A DNA stretch of 64,000 bases from Gentiana macrophylla (taxonomy: Eukaryota > Streptophyta > Magnoliopsida > Gentianales > Gentianaceae). This document shows, piece by piece, positions 10,303 through 22,450 of this stretch. The translations under genes and the position numbers were made by a program. Numbering within the stretch: position 1 is the first letter of the stretch; each line of letters starts with the position of its first letter. The stretch covers positions 62,001 to 126,000 of the forward strand of contig JAOBSW010000282.1 in the NCBI GenBank assembly GCA_026214975.1, in the 5' to 3' direction. Below the pieces are notes generated by a model that made no database searches, was not told the DNA's origin, and saw only the letters and a list, made by a program, of their open reading frames with translations.

Positions 10303-12148
10303 TGTAACACTCGACTACCAATCCCGCGGGCCGGTATTGGTCACCGTAATGCCACTCATCACGACACACAGTCGTGGCGGTAACATGCAACATTCCACAA
10401 CAGAAAGAAAATAAACATTCACCATTCATTATTTTAAAAGTAAGTATTAAAGTGAATACAAGTATCCTGAAGGAAATGAAATTATGCGAACGTCAAAATC
10501 TTTAAAATTTAAAAATTCCAAATAATGTAGAAAACATGTGATCGCGACTACGTGGCTCTCAAACCCCGCGACATCCCAAAGCAACAAGCAAACATCCATG
10601 AAGTACTGCTAAGAATCTGCCCCATAAATGGATCATAGCAGGTCAAACGAAAGTACAAACCGTCAACTACAAAGTTGAGTAAGAATAAATCTAGTGTACA
10701 AAAGTAAAACCAACTCAAGAGAGGTACTACTACACTTATGAAGGACCCAACCAATCTATAAAAGTTACGACCGCCCATAATGAGATACCAAACATCACAA
10801 CTAGCCACCTAAAGGTCCCGAATGTGCACATCCTCAAAAGGGTAAAGCCCAGAGATGAGGGTCCTAAAGGTCATCCAATGGTACCATACTAGATGGACCA
10901 TCACGTCTTTGAGGTGCAAGGAAACCTTCCCGGTTCCCGGCTTTGGGTACTACCCTATCCGGCCCGACCACATCACTGTCTGCAACTCCCCAAACACGTA
11001 GGGTCACTGAAGTCGTAAGGAAACCTTCCCGGGTTTACGGCTTTGGGAGCTACCCTATCCGGCCCAACCCCTAAGGGTCTACGAACCTCAATGCCCAACA
11101 CCAAGTCCCACAGTGATATCAAAGCCTCTGACTCATCAAAACCCAACTTACCATACATATTCATAAGACTTATCAACAACCCACAAAGGAAGGAAAACAA
11201 CATAGATCGGACGCCCGCCTGCAGAAGACCGAACGCCCGTCCAAGGACTCCACTGGACGCCCGTCCAAACAGTCAGACGCCCGTCCAAAACATCAGAGTT
11301 AGATCCTGAATGTAAAACAACCCCTCAGACGCCCGTCCAGGTAACCCAGACGCCCGTCCAAAAACCAACTCAAAGCGGCGCCCGCCCAGAAAGTCTGAGA
11401 CTTCCGCCCACTTTAGCGAGTTAGATCTCGAATGTAAAACAACCCTCAGGACGCCCGCCCGTGCAATCCAGACGCCCGCCTAGATGAAATCAAGGCGACG
11501 CCCGTCTGAGGAGGCTTGGACGCCCCGCCCACCTGGGTTTCATCTCGAACCCTAACAATTTTCTACGCGATTCGAGCCGTTTTCAACAGTAATGCAAGTG
11601 AAAGCAACCCCTTAAGCCGTAAAACCCCATACAAAGGTATCATATCGATCGTAGATTTTAACTAACACAAAAACACACTACTAGAACGTTTAACACACCA
11701 AAACCGTGGCACACAAGCATAGAAGTCTTAAATTAAACTTTTACATCATCAAGTTAAACTTTTGACAGCATAGAATTATCCTTACCGGAATTGCTGCGTT
11801 TTGAAAGCCCTTGCTAAGCTAGAAACGATCCTCAACGGGCTCGAATCTATAAAAGGAAACAACGACATCGATTTACTTAATTCCTAAACACCAAGGAGAG
11901 ATTTTTTTTTCTCCTTCCTCCTCACAAGCAAGTCGGCGGCAAGGGAGGTTTTGAGGCTGAACAAAAAATTTTGCTTGGGGAAAAATAAGGAGGAAAAGGA
12001 GTGAAAACCCTTTTATTCATTAAGTGATTAAAACTCCTTTTAATTACCAAATAAATCCCTTCATAAAAATTTATTTAAATCCCATAATTTCCCGAATAAT
12101 TAGATCCTTTATTAATTAATTAGTAAGTCAAAATTTCGGGATATTACA
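10303..12148 (-). repeat. Tekay 5' LTR
   Basis: This 1,846-bp LTR begins TGTAACACTCG and ends GGGATATTACA on the plus strand. It is the promoter-bearing LTR of the minus-strand element. It aligns along its whole length with 3474-5327 but differs by many 1-4 base changes, a large share of them at CAG/CTG sites. It carries the same internal duplication and the GACGCCCG minisatellite at about 11207-11530. Confidence 0.92.
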
Positions 12149-12946
12149 ATAAGTGTCCATTGATATAATCATTACATATACACTAACACTTCATAGACCA
12201 TCCGTAATGAAGCGGGAATGTTTCTGTAAACCTTCTTCATCACATCTTATCCTTATTTACCATTAACCCACTAGTGATCAATTAGTTTATAACCAATACG
12301 AACTCCCGCAATCGATCGGTTTCTAGGATTAACAAACAAGGGGATTGCCTTTCTACTTCCCACAGGAAGAAATGGATTCCGTATTTGTGAGACACATTCC
12401 TGATAGTGCCAACATGAATGTGATTCGGACCGCACCTCTTATCAATCCTTAACGAACACATCAAACCCTATCTTAAAACAAGCAGGAGTCTGCAATCACT
12501 TCAGGATTAAGGTTAATCCATATATGATCATCTTGTGAATCAATAAGATTTCTCAATTACGGAATTATATGAGAAATACAGATTAAATCGGAACAGTCCT
12601 ATATGACTACATCATATATAAATGCCCCACTTAGATAACCAATATCGACGGTCTGGATAAGACGGTCACACCATAAAGTGTTCTGGGTGCATTAATGGTT
12701 GTTTAATCAATATACCACATACTTTAATTAAGTTCACCATGGACTAACAGTTCAAGTGTATCACCATAAACTTAATCCTCGCATGTGTCACACACTAAGT
12801 TATATGATTACATATGATACAACTTGGGGTTTTCAGCAGTGTATTACTTATGAGCACGAAACACATAATAAGATGAGAATAAATCTGTCATTTATTAATT
12901 ATAAAAACAATTACATAAATTGTGTTCTTGGCGCTACTTCCAACAT

Positions 12947-13402
12947 GAGTAAGCAGCAGTCTGAAATTTTTTATTCCACTGTTGACAAACCTCTTTGATG
13001 TTGTATATCAAACTTGGCGTGGGTTGTTATTCTGTCAATCTGGACAACAATATTGTTTCATTCCTGAACATAGCAAATAATAAAAAAATAAATGTTTGCA
13101 TCAATGATTTTCCTCAATGGAAAAGAAAGATAAAATTTTAAAACATTCTCCTAGGAAATGGTACAAAGGTCATAATTATAACTTTAGATATGCCTCTAAA
13201 TTGTTGTCATACTCTGTTATTTTTTTCTTTTTTCTGAATGAATGGCGCATTATCCTACATAAACAAATTCGTGACTCAAATATCAGCAAGAGAAGTGGTA
13301 AGAAATTACGTCTAATCAAAATAAAATTAGGACATAGTACACAACAGAGGAATGAAATTTGTACACATTTATAAATTAAGAAGATTATAACTACAAAATT
13401 TA
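12947..13402. other. Unassigned AT-rich sequence
   Basis: Flank of copia LTR copy 1. The short open frames here are of low complexity and match nothing I know. I see no splice-site pattern, repeat or RNA gene. Confidence 0.4.
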
Positions 13403-13580
13403 GGATCAGGATCCTCGGCTTTGAGGAGTCCGGCTTTTCCCGGCTTTGAGGACGTGGCCGCCTCGGGGCCGCTCGTTTCAGTCGGAGGAGAGAGAGCATA
13501 CACTTTTGGGCGGCCTCGATCTCCCCACGTCGACAAAAGCTGGGGAGAAACTGGGGAGGAAAAGCCGAGGATCCACTCTC
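13403..13580. mobile_element. Small MITE-like element, possibly Mutator-derived
   Basis: The 178-bp block is GC-rich against an AT-rich background and is bounded by imperfect inverted repeats. GGATCCTCGGCTTT at 13409-13422 is an exact inverse of 13561-13574, and each lies 6-7 bases inside a GGA end. The 9-bp direct repeat CAAAATTTA flanks it at 13394-13402 and 13581-13589. A 9-bp target duplication is typical of Mutator-like elements. No coding capacity. Confidence 0.6.
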
Positions 13581-13589
13581 CAAAATTTA

Positions 13590-14258
13590 GGGCAAAATTT
13601 GATTAAAAAACGTACTTTTTTTTAAATTTCATTAGAGCAAAATCACCAAAAATTTACAATCTGATATCTTTAGCGAACTAGTTTTAGTTTCAAATGTTTT
13701 ATCAATCATCTTAAGGATGACATATGCATAGGTACAGAATCATGAAGCAGTTTTCAATTCACAACGAAAGCACTATTTTGAATCTAACAAACAAATAAAA
13801 AATAAAAAAATGAATTCACAATTTCATCCCTCCTAAAGTACCCTGACTATCAGATGCCTTGAAGCCTTCGTTTTGGACTGTTCTTTGATCCTACAATTTC
13901 TGAATTCCTCTAACCGCCTTCTGCTTTGATGCTTTAAAAGAGACGGGTTGATTCAAGCCTTTTGGGATGTAAAGGTTGAAAACATAAGCATTTACATGAC
14001 GGAAATGAATTGAGGATGAGTAGGAGGTGGGGAGGAGGAACGATCGATGAGAATGGATGGAGACGACATGAGATTCAATGACAAATTAGTGGTTTTTTTC
14101 TCCCATGGTGGGTGGTTTTAATGGCAAAATAGAAATGGGATGGGAGTTGCACGTTATGGCACGCCACTTTTTGTAAAATATGTCACTATTTTCCGGGTCT
14201 GGAGCGGGTCAATTGGGTATTTGGGTTATTTTCCTTCCTCTCTCTCTATCTCTCCCTT

Positions 14259-14324
<66 letters not shown>

Positions 14325-15412
14325 GATGAAGATGCAGGACTCGTGAAGATACTGGCAAATTCGAAATATTTATAATTTTTTTTTTTGAATATGCAAGAAC
14401 ATGTATGAAAGCTGGAAAAAGAAAAGAAAAAAATTAAGAAACGAAAAGGATATTTGATTACCTTTACTCAACCGAAAGTTCTGATAACAAATGATACGAA
14501 TCCTGAACGAAATTCCCCTAAGATCTTCTAAAGGAATCAATGGACGAGCTCGAAACAACGATCTTAGATAATATAATCTAAGAAAATTGGCAAGAACGCC
14601 ACAACGCTTACTCAAGTCGTTGATAAGTTCTTAAAGGGTGGAACTCTAGAACGAAGAGATCCTCACTTGCGCAAGTGATAAACAAGTCAAAAGACTTAAT
14701 CAAATTTTCACTCAAAATTGAACTGTTTGTAAAAGAACCACCTAAGTTCCTTATATCGGCTACAGACTCCATGACCAATTGCTAATTTAGCAATTTTGGA
14801 CAAAATAACAAGAAATAAAAATAATAACGAAAATAAAGTGTTATCTGTCCAATGTGGGATAAATAATATAAAGCTAAATAAATAAATAAATAAACTTGAA
14901 ATATTCTTCTCGAGCCCAATAGCATAAATAAATACTTTCATGGCGCTTCTTCCATCTTCTTCGCCTGGATCACATCAATGTTGCTCGTCCGGAAATCGCG
15001 TATCCTAATAGTAGGAGTAAATATATCCGAAAAGGCCTTCTTATAAGGAATGTCTTATCTCGAAAGTCTTTGCAAGGTGGAAGTAATGTGTTACATCGAG
15101 AGAATTGGATGTCTAGATTATAAGATGTAGTCGTTAATGTATGACACTCAAAATACGACTGTATGGATATTATAACTGCGATAGGATTCTATTTACACGT
15201 TATCCGTTTCACATGAAAGGTAGTAGTCATTGCATTTGACTCTTCCGATGATTGGGGGTCATAATGTGTTGTCAGACGCTATTCATGATCGTTAAATATG
15301 AAGGGTATTTTAGTAAATTCACTTTGTGTCTACGGCCAACATATTCGGAAGCCTATCGGGTCACACTCATAAAGACATCTAGCCGGATTAAAATGCGGTT
15401 ATAGTGACACAC
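13590..15412. other. Unassigned intergenic sequence with possible LTR remnant
   Basis: No gene is supported. At about 14478-14492 the minus strand reads TTATCAGAAC just after a CA, which resembles a degraded initiator tRNA-Met PBS next to an LTR end. If so, 14492 to about 14980 would be a minus-strand LTR remnant. The rest is AT-rich and unrecognised, up to the abrupt start of viral sequence near 15413. Confidence 0.3.
14259..14320. repeat. (CT)n(TA)n compound microsatellite
   Basis: About 22 bases of CT repeats are followed directly by 40 bases of TA repeats. It is a simple-sequence repeat unconnected with the viral array, which starts 1.1 kb later. Confidence 0.95.
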
Positions 15413-15718
15413 TGTATTTAAATTAAGAATGTGTATACAATGATTAAGGGTAGAGCAGGAAACTGGCAATCTTATCTGACAAGGTTTTGATTAATTCTGG
15501 CATGAGTATAATTTGATCCTTTTGTAGCCGTTTTACACCCGCTTTAGCCCAGGTGTGGCGTTTAGGGTTTTTGGCTTTTGCATGTTGGATCAAATATTAT
15601 ATTTATAGACGGAATTCTTAATCAAGTAAAAATACCATTGTTGTCAAATAATTTAAGACGGTTTCCTTATGCTATAAAATGCCCTATTTGATCAAATCAG
15701 TATACATGACCTTAAAGT

Positions 15719-15730
15719 TGGTATCGGAGC
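15719..15730 (+). other. tRNA-Met primer-binding site of pararetrovirus copy A
   Basis: TGGTATCGGAGC matches 11 of 12 bases of the caulimovirid consensus TGGTATCAGAGC, complementary to the 3' end of initiator tRNA-Met. Minus-strand DNA synthesis starts here. It lies 56 bp before the movement-protein ATG. The copy at 27131-27149 (minus strand) has the same G. Confidence 0.92.
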
Positions 15731-15785
15731 CATGGCAGTATTTTATTGTTATCTTCTTTGTTATATTTTAACACTTTCTTATAAG

Positions 15786-16800
15786 ATGTTAAGAACAACG
15801 AGATAATATCAAAATAGTCTTACACAAGAATTTGAAATTCTTAAACTGGATTTATTAAATAAATGGACTATTCCAAGAATAGAACCTAAATCAATTTATC
15901 AATTAGGAACTTTTGAAAAATTAGGTTTAAGACAAATTGTCAAAACCTCTGAAGAATCAATTTCTTTAAATAATGAGGAAATGATTATTAAATTATTAAG
16001 TGAAAAAGATATTTTTCCCTATAGAAAAACTCATAAATTCCTTCATATTGGTTTAGTACAAATTGCTTTTAAACCGCTAACTTTGGAAAATCTTCCAGAA
16101 AGTTTTATTGCTGCCTTAAGAGATGGTAGAAATTTAGATTGGAAAAAATCTCTTATGGGTATTATACAATCTAGTTTGGCCTATGGCCCAGTTTATTTTG
16201 ATGTATATCCCAATTTACAGCTATCTTTAACAGATATAAACATTCTTGATTCTTTAACAATGAATGTTAAAACGCATGGTTATAACTATGCATCTGGATC
16301 TGAAATTATTTGTATATGCTACAGGATTTATTATAAACCTTTACATACTTTAAATCCTATGTGTAAAATAAAAGATAAATCTTTAAATGAAACTATCTTA
16401 ATAGAAACAAATTTTGAAGAAGTCTAATATTATTACTGTAAGATCTATCAAATGGGAAGAAATTCCTTTACCGGATACTTGGCAAATTGCTAATGCAGTA
16501 CCAAGGATTCCTGTTATATGTCAGGATGTTACGAATATAGATCAAAGTACAGATGGAAATATTTCTATTTGTATGAATTCAGGTATGGATAATAGAAATT
16601 TATTATCAAGATCTATATCTATGAGATCTTTTATCTCTCCTTTTGACAATATTCATATCCCTGAACCCAGTAGGGTTTCTACTTCTCAATTAAGAGAAAA
16701 TTATGTTAAAAATTTATCATTAGATAAAAATAATATTGTAAGAGGAAAAGGAGTTGTTGATTCAGATATTGCTGAATCAGAAGTGGATTATAATATTTAA
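15786..16800 (+). pseudogene. Viral movement protein, copy A, frameshifted
   Basis: The start ATG at 15786 is chosen by comparison with copy B (27081). In A a small indel gives a stop within seven codons, and the frame recovers near 15830. Readable from 15981: LHIGLVQIAFKPL, SFIAALRDGRN, and GPVYFDVYPNLQLSLTDINI, a block typical of 30K-superfamily movement proteins of Caulimoviridae. The final part (16414-16800) is in another frame after a shift near 16420 and has no recognised motif. The protein would have formed tubules or opened plasmodesmata for cell-to-cell spread. It ends in TAA at 16798-16800, directly before the next ATG. Confidence 0.82.
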
Positions 16801-19800
16801 ATGGATTTTACACCTAAAATAGATTTTAGTCCAGGCTCACTGGCAAGAAAAAACAATTAAAGATGAATTTAATCTTCCAAAATGGAAACCTTTTCGTGAT
16901 TGGTTTTTTGAGCATATTTCAAAAGAAGATAGAGATTACTATCAAGAAGAATTTTTTAATTATGTTAAAAATGAGAATAAAATGATTACTTTTATCTCTT
17001 GGTTTGTTGATACCTATGTTCCACAATATCTGTATATAATTGAAAGAGAATTTCAATTAGAAGGGGGAAAAACTATGAAAGGTATATACCCTCCACAACA
17101 GGCTTTCACAATTGAAAGAAGTGGTAAAATATTAAATTTTAATGCATTTTCTATATTAATTGAAAATGATTCTTTAAAATATACTATAAAAGAGTTAAAT
17201 CTTTTATTATCAAATCAGAATTATACAAACTTATACCTAAATATATTAGGAGAACAAATATCAATTATTTCTGATAGAACAGAAAGAATTTTATCTCAAA
17301 TAAGAAATATATCTAAAGACAAAGATGAAAAGAAGAATAACAAAGATATTGATAATATTGTTATTGCTTCACATATTCAACCTCCTCCTGATATTAAGGA
17401 TTTTATTTTAAAACCTAGAGAAGATTTAGAAAAATTTCTTGAACAAAAATTTAAGAATTTAAAATTAAATACATTAGATCAAAATATTTCTAATACTATT
17501 GAATCTAGTAATCATAATAATACAATCCAATTTGAAATAAATAGATTAAAAAAATATGCTGATCGTCCTACTCAGCATAATTACTATTATAGGAGACCTT
17601 CTCCTATGGATACTCTCCATGAAGAACATGAATATGAGATTAATAATAGTTATTCCGGAAAATGTATTTATGAATGGAATCTTGATGGTTATGCTGATAA
17701 GCAAATATATAATATGATACATAGAATGCTTATGTATAGCTCTATATGTAAAACATCAGGTAATACTGATAAAAATATCGCTAAAATGATAATTTCTGGT
17801 TTCACTGGCCAATTAAAAGGTTGGTGGGATAATTATTTAAGTTTAATTGATAAAGATCATATTATAAATATGGTTAAACAAGAAAATAATAATGTAGTAG
17901 AAAATGTAGTTTATACTTTAGTTACTACTATTTTAGAACATTTCACAGGAAGAATTTCTGATAATTGCGAAAATATTCGTACTTTATTACAAAATCTTAG
18001 ATGTAAAACATTAACAGATTTTAGATGGTATAAAGATACTTTTCTCAATAGAGTTATGGAATTTATTTAAGTTTAATTGATAAAGATCATATTATAAATA
18101 TGGTTAAACAAGAAAATAATAATGCATTAGAAAATGTAGTTTATACTTTAGTTACTACTATTTTAGAACATTTCATGGGAAGAATTTCGATAATTCATGA
18201 AAATATTCATACTTTATTACAAAATCTTAGATGTAAAACATTAACAGATTTTAGATGGTATAAAGATATTTTTCTCAATAGAGTTATGGAATTACCTGAA
18301 AGCAATAGCTCTTATTGGAAATCCAAGTTCATAGATGGGTTACCATATTTATTTGCGGAAAGAGTAAGGAAAAATTTAAGAAAAGATTTTCTTAATATTC
18401 CTTATGAAGAATATACTTATGGAAAATTAATAGAACAATTATTCATGAAGGTTAGCCCTTTGTAATGAAATAAAATTAAATCAGCAAATTAAAAGGCAAA
18501 ATCTGTCTGAAAAATCACAATTAGGAAGATTTTGTGATCAATTTGGTATGGATATTCCATCCTCTTCTAAACAATCTTTTAAAGAGAAAAGAAAAGAAAA
18601 ATCTTCTGATTCTTTTATAAAGGAAAAGAAAGAAAAGATTTTCTAAGAAAAAATTAGAAGAAAAAGAATATAAGCGTGAAAAGCACAAAATAAATAAAGA
18701 AAAATATAAAACAGATAAAAAATGTTTTAAATGCGGACAAATAGGGCATTATGCGAATAGATGCAAAATGAAAAAGAAAATTAATTCTATTGAAAATGAA
18801 GAATTAAAATTAAATCTTTCAAAAATACTTCTTAATTCTGAATCAGAAAAGTCTTCTTCAGATATGGAAGATTCTGATGATTCAATTGAAGAAAATAATT
18901 TATCTCAATTAAATAATGAATTAATTTACTCTTACGATCTGGATGCATGTTGTACATCTTGTATACAGAATATTACATGTGATAAACATGATATAGAAGA
19001 AGGAGAAGAATTTTATAAAATTCTTTCCCAATTTAAAAATTTAGAAGTAAATGTTTTAACAAATAATAATATAGTTGAATTTCTTAAATTAATTAATAAT
19101 CCTGAGCTTCGTTCTCAGTTAATTGATAACATGGCTGAAGTACCGTCATCTTCCAATGAAGTTGATATAAAAACTTCTCAAGAACCTTACTCTATGACTA
19201 ATGTTTTAAAAATGTTAAAAGATAAACAATCAGGATTAAAACCCACCACAATAATAGAATTATCAAAAGAAGTAATATCTTTAAAACAAGAAATATCTAG
19301 TTTAAAAAAGATTAATAAAACATTAGATGAAAGGGTTTCTCTCCTTGAATATGATAAAAAAGGAAAAGGAAAAGAACCTATTTCAGACATATCTAGTATA
19401 CCTTCAGTAATAGAAGGATTTGATCAAGATAATTTCTTGAATAATATAAGCATTATATTTTCTCAAAAATGGTATGTGAAAATTAATTTATTAATTAACA
19501 ATTCTTATAAACAGGAATTAACGGCTTTAATTGATAGTGGTGCAGATATGAATGTAATACAGGAAGGATTAATCCCCACTAAATATTTTGAAAAAACTAC
19601 AATGACTTTAAGTCATGCTGGTGGTGAAAAACTTGATATAAAGTTTAAACTTCCAAAAGCATATATTTGCAAGAATAACATTCGTATTCCTACAAGTCTT
19701 TTACTTGTAAAAAATATTACTAGTCAAGTTATACTTGGAACACCATTTATTGAAAAAATGTATCCTATAATCAAAATTGATAATAAAGGTATAATAGGTA

Positions 19801-21384
19801 CTTTTGAAGGAAATAAAATCATGTTTGATTTTGTTACCAAACCTATACCTAATTTTTTAAATGAAATTAGGAATTTAATAGATTAAAAAAGTTTACATTT
19901 AAACTTTTTAAAACAAGAAATTAATGAATTTTCAATTGAAGAAAAGCTCCTACATCCAAAGCTTAAAGAAAAAATAAATAATTTATTATATAAATTTTCA
20001 ATTGAAATATGTAGTGATCATCCTAATGCTTTTTGGGATAGAAAACGACATATTGTTGATCTTCCCTACGAAGATGATTTTGATGAAAAAAGAATTACGA
20101 CAAAGGCTAGACCTTGTCAGATGAATTCAGAATATTTAGAATATTGTAAGAAAGAGATTGAATCTTTATTACAAAAAGGTTTAATAAAACAGTCTAAGTC
20201 TTCTTGGTCTTGTACTGCTTTTTATGTTAATAAACATAGTGAAATAGAAAGAGGTGTTCCTAGGATGGTAATTAATTATAAACCTCTAAACAAAGTTTTA
20301 AAATGGATAAGATCTCCAATCCCTAATAAAAAGGATTTATTAGATAGATTATATGAATCTATTATATTTTCTAAATTTGATTTAAAATCAAGTTCTTGTG
20401 ATTCGGATATCCGAAAAGACCAAGATAAAAGCGACTTTTAATGTTCCTTTTGGACATTATGAATGGAGAGTGATGCCTTTTGGCTTAAAGAATGCTCCAT
20501 CAGAATTCCAAAAAATTATGAATGATATATTTACTCCTTATAGTGAGTTTATGATAATATATATTGATGATATATTAGTATTTTCAAAAACTATTGAAAA
20601 TCATTTTAAACATCTAGATATATTTAGAAAATTAATAATACTTAATGGCTTAGTTATATCCAAACCAAAGATGTCTTTATTTCAGACAAAAATAAGATTT
20701 CTAGGTCATAATATTGAAAAAGGAAATATTATTCCTATACAGAGAAGTATTGAATTTGCCTCAAAGTTCCCAGATATTATTCTGGATAAAACACAATTAC
20801 AAAGATTTTTAGGTAGCCTTAATTATGTTTCTGCCTATTATAAAGATTTAGCTAAAGATGCAGCTATATTATATGATAGACTGAAAAAGTTACCTAGTCC
20901 TTGGACTGATCAACATACTGATGCTGTTAAAACAATTAAGAAGAAAGTAATAAATCTTCCTTGTTTAATGTTAGCTAATCCTTTATGAGATAAAATAATT
21001 GAGACAGATGCCTCTGATATTGGCTATGGTGGCATATTGAAACAAATTTGTCCAGAAACAAAACAAGTTTATCTTGTTAGATTTTATTCTGGAAAATGGA
21101 ATAATAGTCAAAAGAATTATGCAGCAGTAGCAAAAGAATTTTTAGCTATTGTTAAATGTGTTTTAAAATTTCAGGATGAATTATATAATAAGAAATTTAT
21201 TATATATACAGATTGTAAATCTGTGAAATTTATGTTTAATAAAGATTTTAAGCACGATGTTTCCAAACAAATGTTTGCAAGGTGGCAAGCTCATTTAGCC
21301 CCTTTTGATTTTGATATTCTTCATATGAAAGGAGAAGACAATAGTCTTCCTGATTTCTTAACACGTGAATTTTTGCAGGAATAA
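16801..21384 (+). pseudogene. Viral CP-protease-RT-RNase H polyprotein, copy A, broken
   Basis: ATG 16801 follows the movement-protein stop without a gap, and TAA 21382-21384 ends it. Order of parts: coat-protein N-region (16982 on); coat core around 17640-18430 (YEWNLDGYADKQIY, GFTGQLKGWWDNYL); basic stretch; CCHC zinc knuckle CFKCGQIGHYANRC at 18723-18764; acidic segment; coiled coil (about 19260-19350); protease with DSGAD at 19533-19547 and ILGTPFIEK; RT with YIDD at 20560-20571; RNase H with ETDASD, the KEFLA Glu and YTDCKS. Breaks: a frame loss near 16850, the 230-bp duplication ending in a stop at 18068-18070, a frame change near 18470-18640, a stop at 19884-19886, a shift near 20400 and a stop at 20986-20988. 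Not functional as written. Confidence 0.9.
17835..18294 (+). repeat. 230-bp tandem duplication in the coat region of copy A
   Basis: 17835-18064 is repeated directly at 18065-18294, starting with atttaagtttaattgataaa. Copies B and D have a single unit. The two units differ at about ten positions, so they are not a fresh slip. Because 230 is not a multiple of three, the duplication alone breaks the frame and creates the stop at 18068-18070. Confidence 0.9.
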
Positions 21385-22050
21385 TGACAGACAATTCTGA
21401 AAATAATTTTTATTTTAGTGAGACATTTTGCTGGCAGAAATGGTGGAGAAATGTCATTCTTGATGTTGAAAGTAAAAAAGGAAAAATGCAAAAGGAAATA
21501 ATCCAAAGGGAAATAAATGGAAAGCCTTTGAAGCTTTCTTTACCCTCAAAACAGCCATGCTGGAGTTGTCGAAATAATTATCATTATGATTAATGTTGCA
21601 AAAATTGCAGGTATGACGTCCAGAGGATCAGGACGGGGAATTCATAATTCCTATCGTGGAAGAGGTGGAAGAGGAAATATCGTCGTTCAACATGCCAATT
21701 ATTTGCAACATTATTTGGCCAATTTATTCCAAGAAATTAAACAGAAGATTCAACAATTTGAAGACTTTGAAGATGATATCTTAAATACAGATTGCAGTCC
21801 GAGTCCCTTTCAGAATATATCAGGGAAGCTTAAGATAAAAGGAATTGTTTCCAAAAAGGAAATTTTACAACATTATATGTCTGAAATGAAGAAAGATTTA
21901 ATCAAGAATTTTGGTCACAAAATTGGGGACGATAAATCAGATACATCTATGTCCTCAGCAAATCTAGCTGGAGGATCACAAGATCCAAATCAAGAGATCG
22001 ATGAAGATATTCAAACAGTCATTGCAAAGTTGTCAGAATTTCAAGATTGA
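21384..22050 (+). pseudogene. Viral third ORF, copy A, internally deleted
   Basis: The ATG at 21384-21386 overlaps the polyprotein stop (TAATG). The first 69 codons (MTDNSENNFYFSETF...) run to a stop near 21591. In copy D the frame instead continues into the RG-rich segment. Here that segment (MTSRGSGRGIHNSYRGRGGR) is in another frame from 21586. About 0.9 kb present in D (between about 34490 and 35420) is missing at about 21690-21725 and replaced by a short filler made of nearby sequence. The acidic C-terminus (QDPNQEIDEDIQTVIAKLSE) is kept, ending in TGA at 22048-22050. Function unknown; see copy D. Confidence 0.8.
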
Positions 22051-22263
22051 AGATAATTTTTAAAGTGCATTATCACCACAAGGACAAATCGGGTCCTAAG
22101 AGTTTGTCGTTTATTACCGACAATAACTTTAATAAAGTTATTCTATTAATGAATAGCAAAAGTAGTTCTCTTTTGCTTTTTGAAATAAATGGCAAATGTT
22201 CGCCACTTGTATTTCTTTTACTTTTTGGCCCACTTGTTTTGGCCGTTCTTCTCTAAGTTTCTC

Positions 22264-22271
22264 TATATATA
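22264..22271 (+). promoter_or_regulatory. Pararetrovirus promoter TATA box, copy A
   Basis: TATATATA in the context CTCTATATATAG lies 214 bp after the third ORF, in the position of the single pregenomic-RNA promoter of Caulimoviridae. The same text is at 35974-35981 (copy D) and, inverted, at 27841-27848 (copy C). Confidence 0.75.
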
Positions 22272-22366
22272 GATTAGTCCTTTGTTTTATGGAAGGCCAC
22301 GCCTGAGATCTGTCCTCGCCTTCTCTTTCTCCCACTACTATCTTGTAAAAATTTCTACTGAAGTTA

Positions 22367-22372
22367 AATAAA
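22367..22372 (+). terminator. Pararetrovirus poly(A) signal, copy A
   Basis: AATAAA lies 103 bp downstream of the TATA box. In pararetroviruses the poly(A) signal sits just downstream of the transcription start, so it is passed on the first lap and used on the second. The spacing here fits that. Equivalent sites are at 36077-36082 (D) and 27743-27748 (C, minus strand). Confidence 0.75.
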
Positions 22373-22450
22373 GAATCTTGTTGGTCTTGATTACAACTAA
22401 GGAATTGTAAGTTATTTTTATTTTGTTTAAATTTTTATTTTATTGTATCG

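Larger units (their letters stand above)
3474..12148 (-). mobile_element. Ty3/gypsy chromovirus, Tekay/Del type, nearly complete
   Basis: An 8.7-kb LTR retrotransposon. The LTRs are 3474-5327 and 10303-12148, both beginning TGTAACA and ending TTACA. The 5-bp target duplication ATAAG is at 3469-3473 and 12149-12153. The genes run on the minus strand, so the right-hand LTR is the 5' LTR: a PBS lies just inside it and a polypurine tract just inside the left LTR. Domain order is gag with zinc knuckle, aspartic protease, RT, RNase H, integrase and C-terminal chromodomain, which places it with the chromoviruses; the GKKGKLSPR-type module and the chromodomain fit Tekay/Del. The reading frame is broken repeatedly by small indels. 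Part of that may be consensus error at CAG/CTG sites (see findings). Confidence 0.93.
3236..12946 (-). repeat. Copia LTR copy 1, split by the Tekay insertion
   Basis: The pieces 3236-3473 and 12149-12946 are the two halves of one LTR-like repeat. The halves match, in order, 48565-48803 and 56817-57626 of the second copy. On the minus strand it starts with TGTTGGAAGTAGC at 12946. The left part is truncated relative to copy 2: the roughly 700 bp corresponding to 47870-48560 are missing and sequence of the SIRE-like LTR begins instead. No polypurine tract or copia interior follows 12946, so the copy looks like a solo or truncated LTR. Confidence 0.7.

Noticed and set aside
14281..14320. (TA)n tract as the left integration site of the viral array
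   Set aside because: It lies 1.1 kb away from the first viral base at about 15413, with unrelated sequence between.
15732..15786. ATG within the PBS text (GCCATGGC), in frame with the movement-protein ATG at 15786
   Set aside because: In copy B the same reading meets TAA after twelve codons, so it is not a conserved N-terminal extension.
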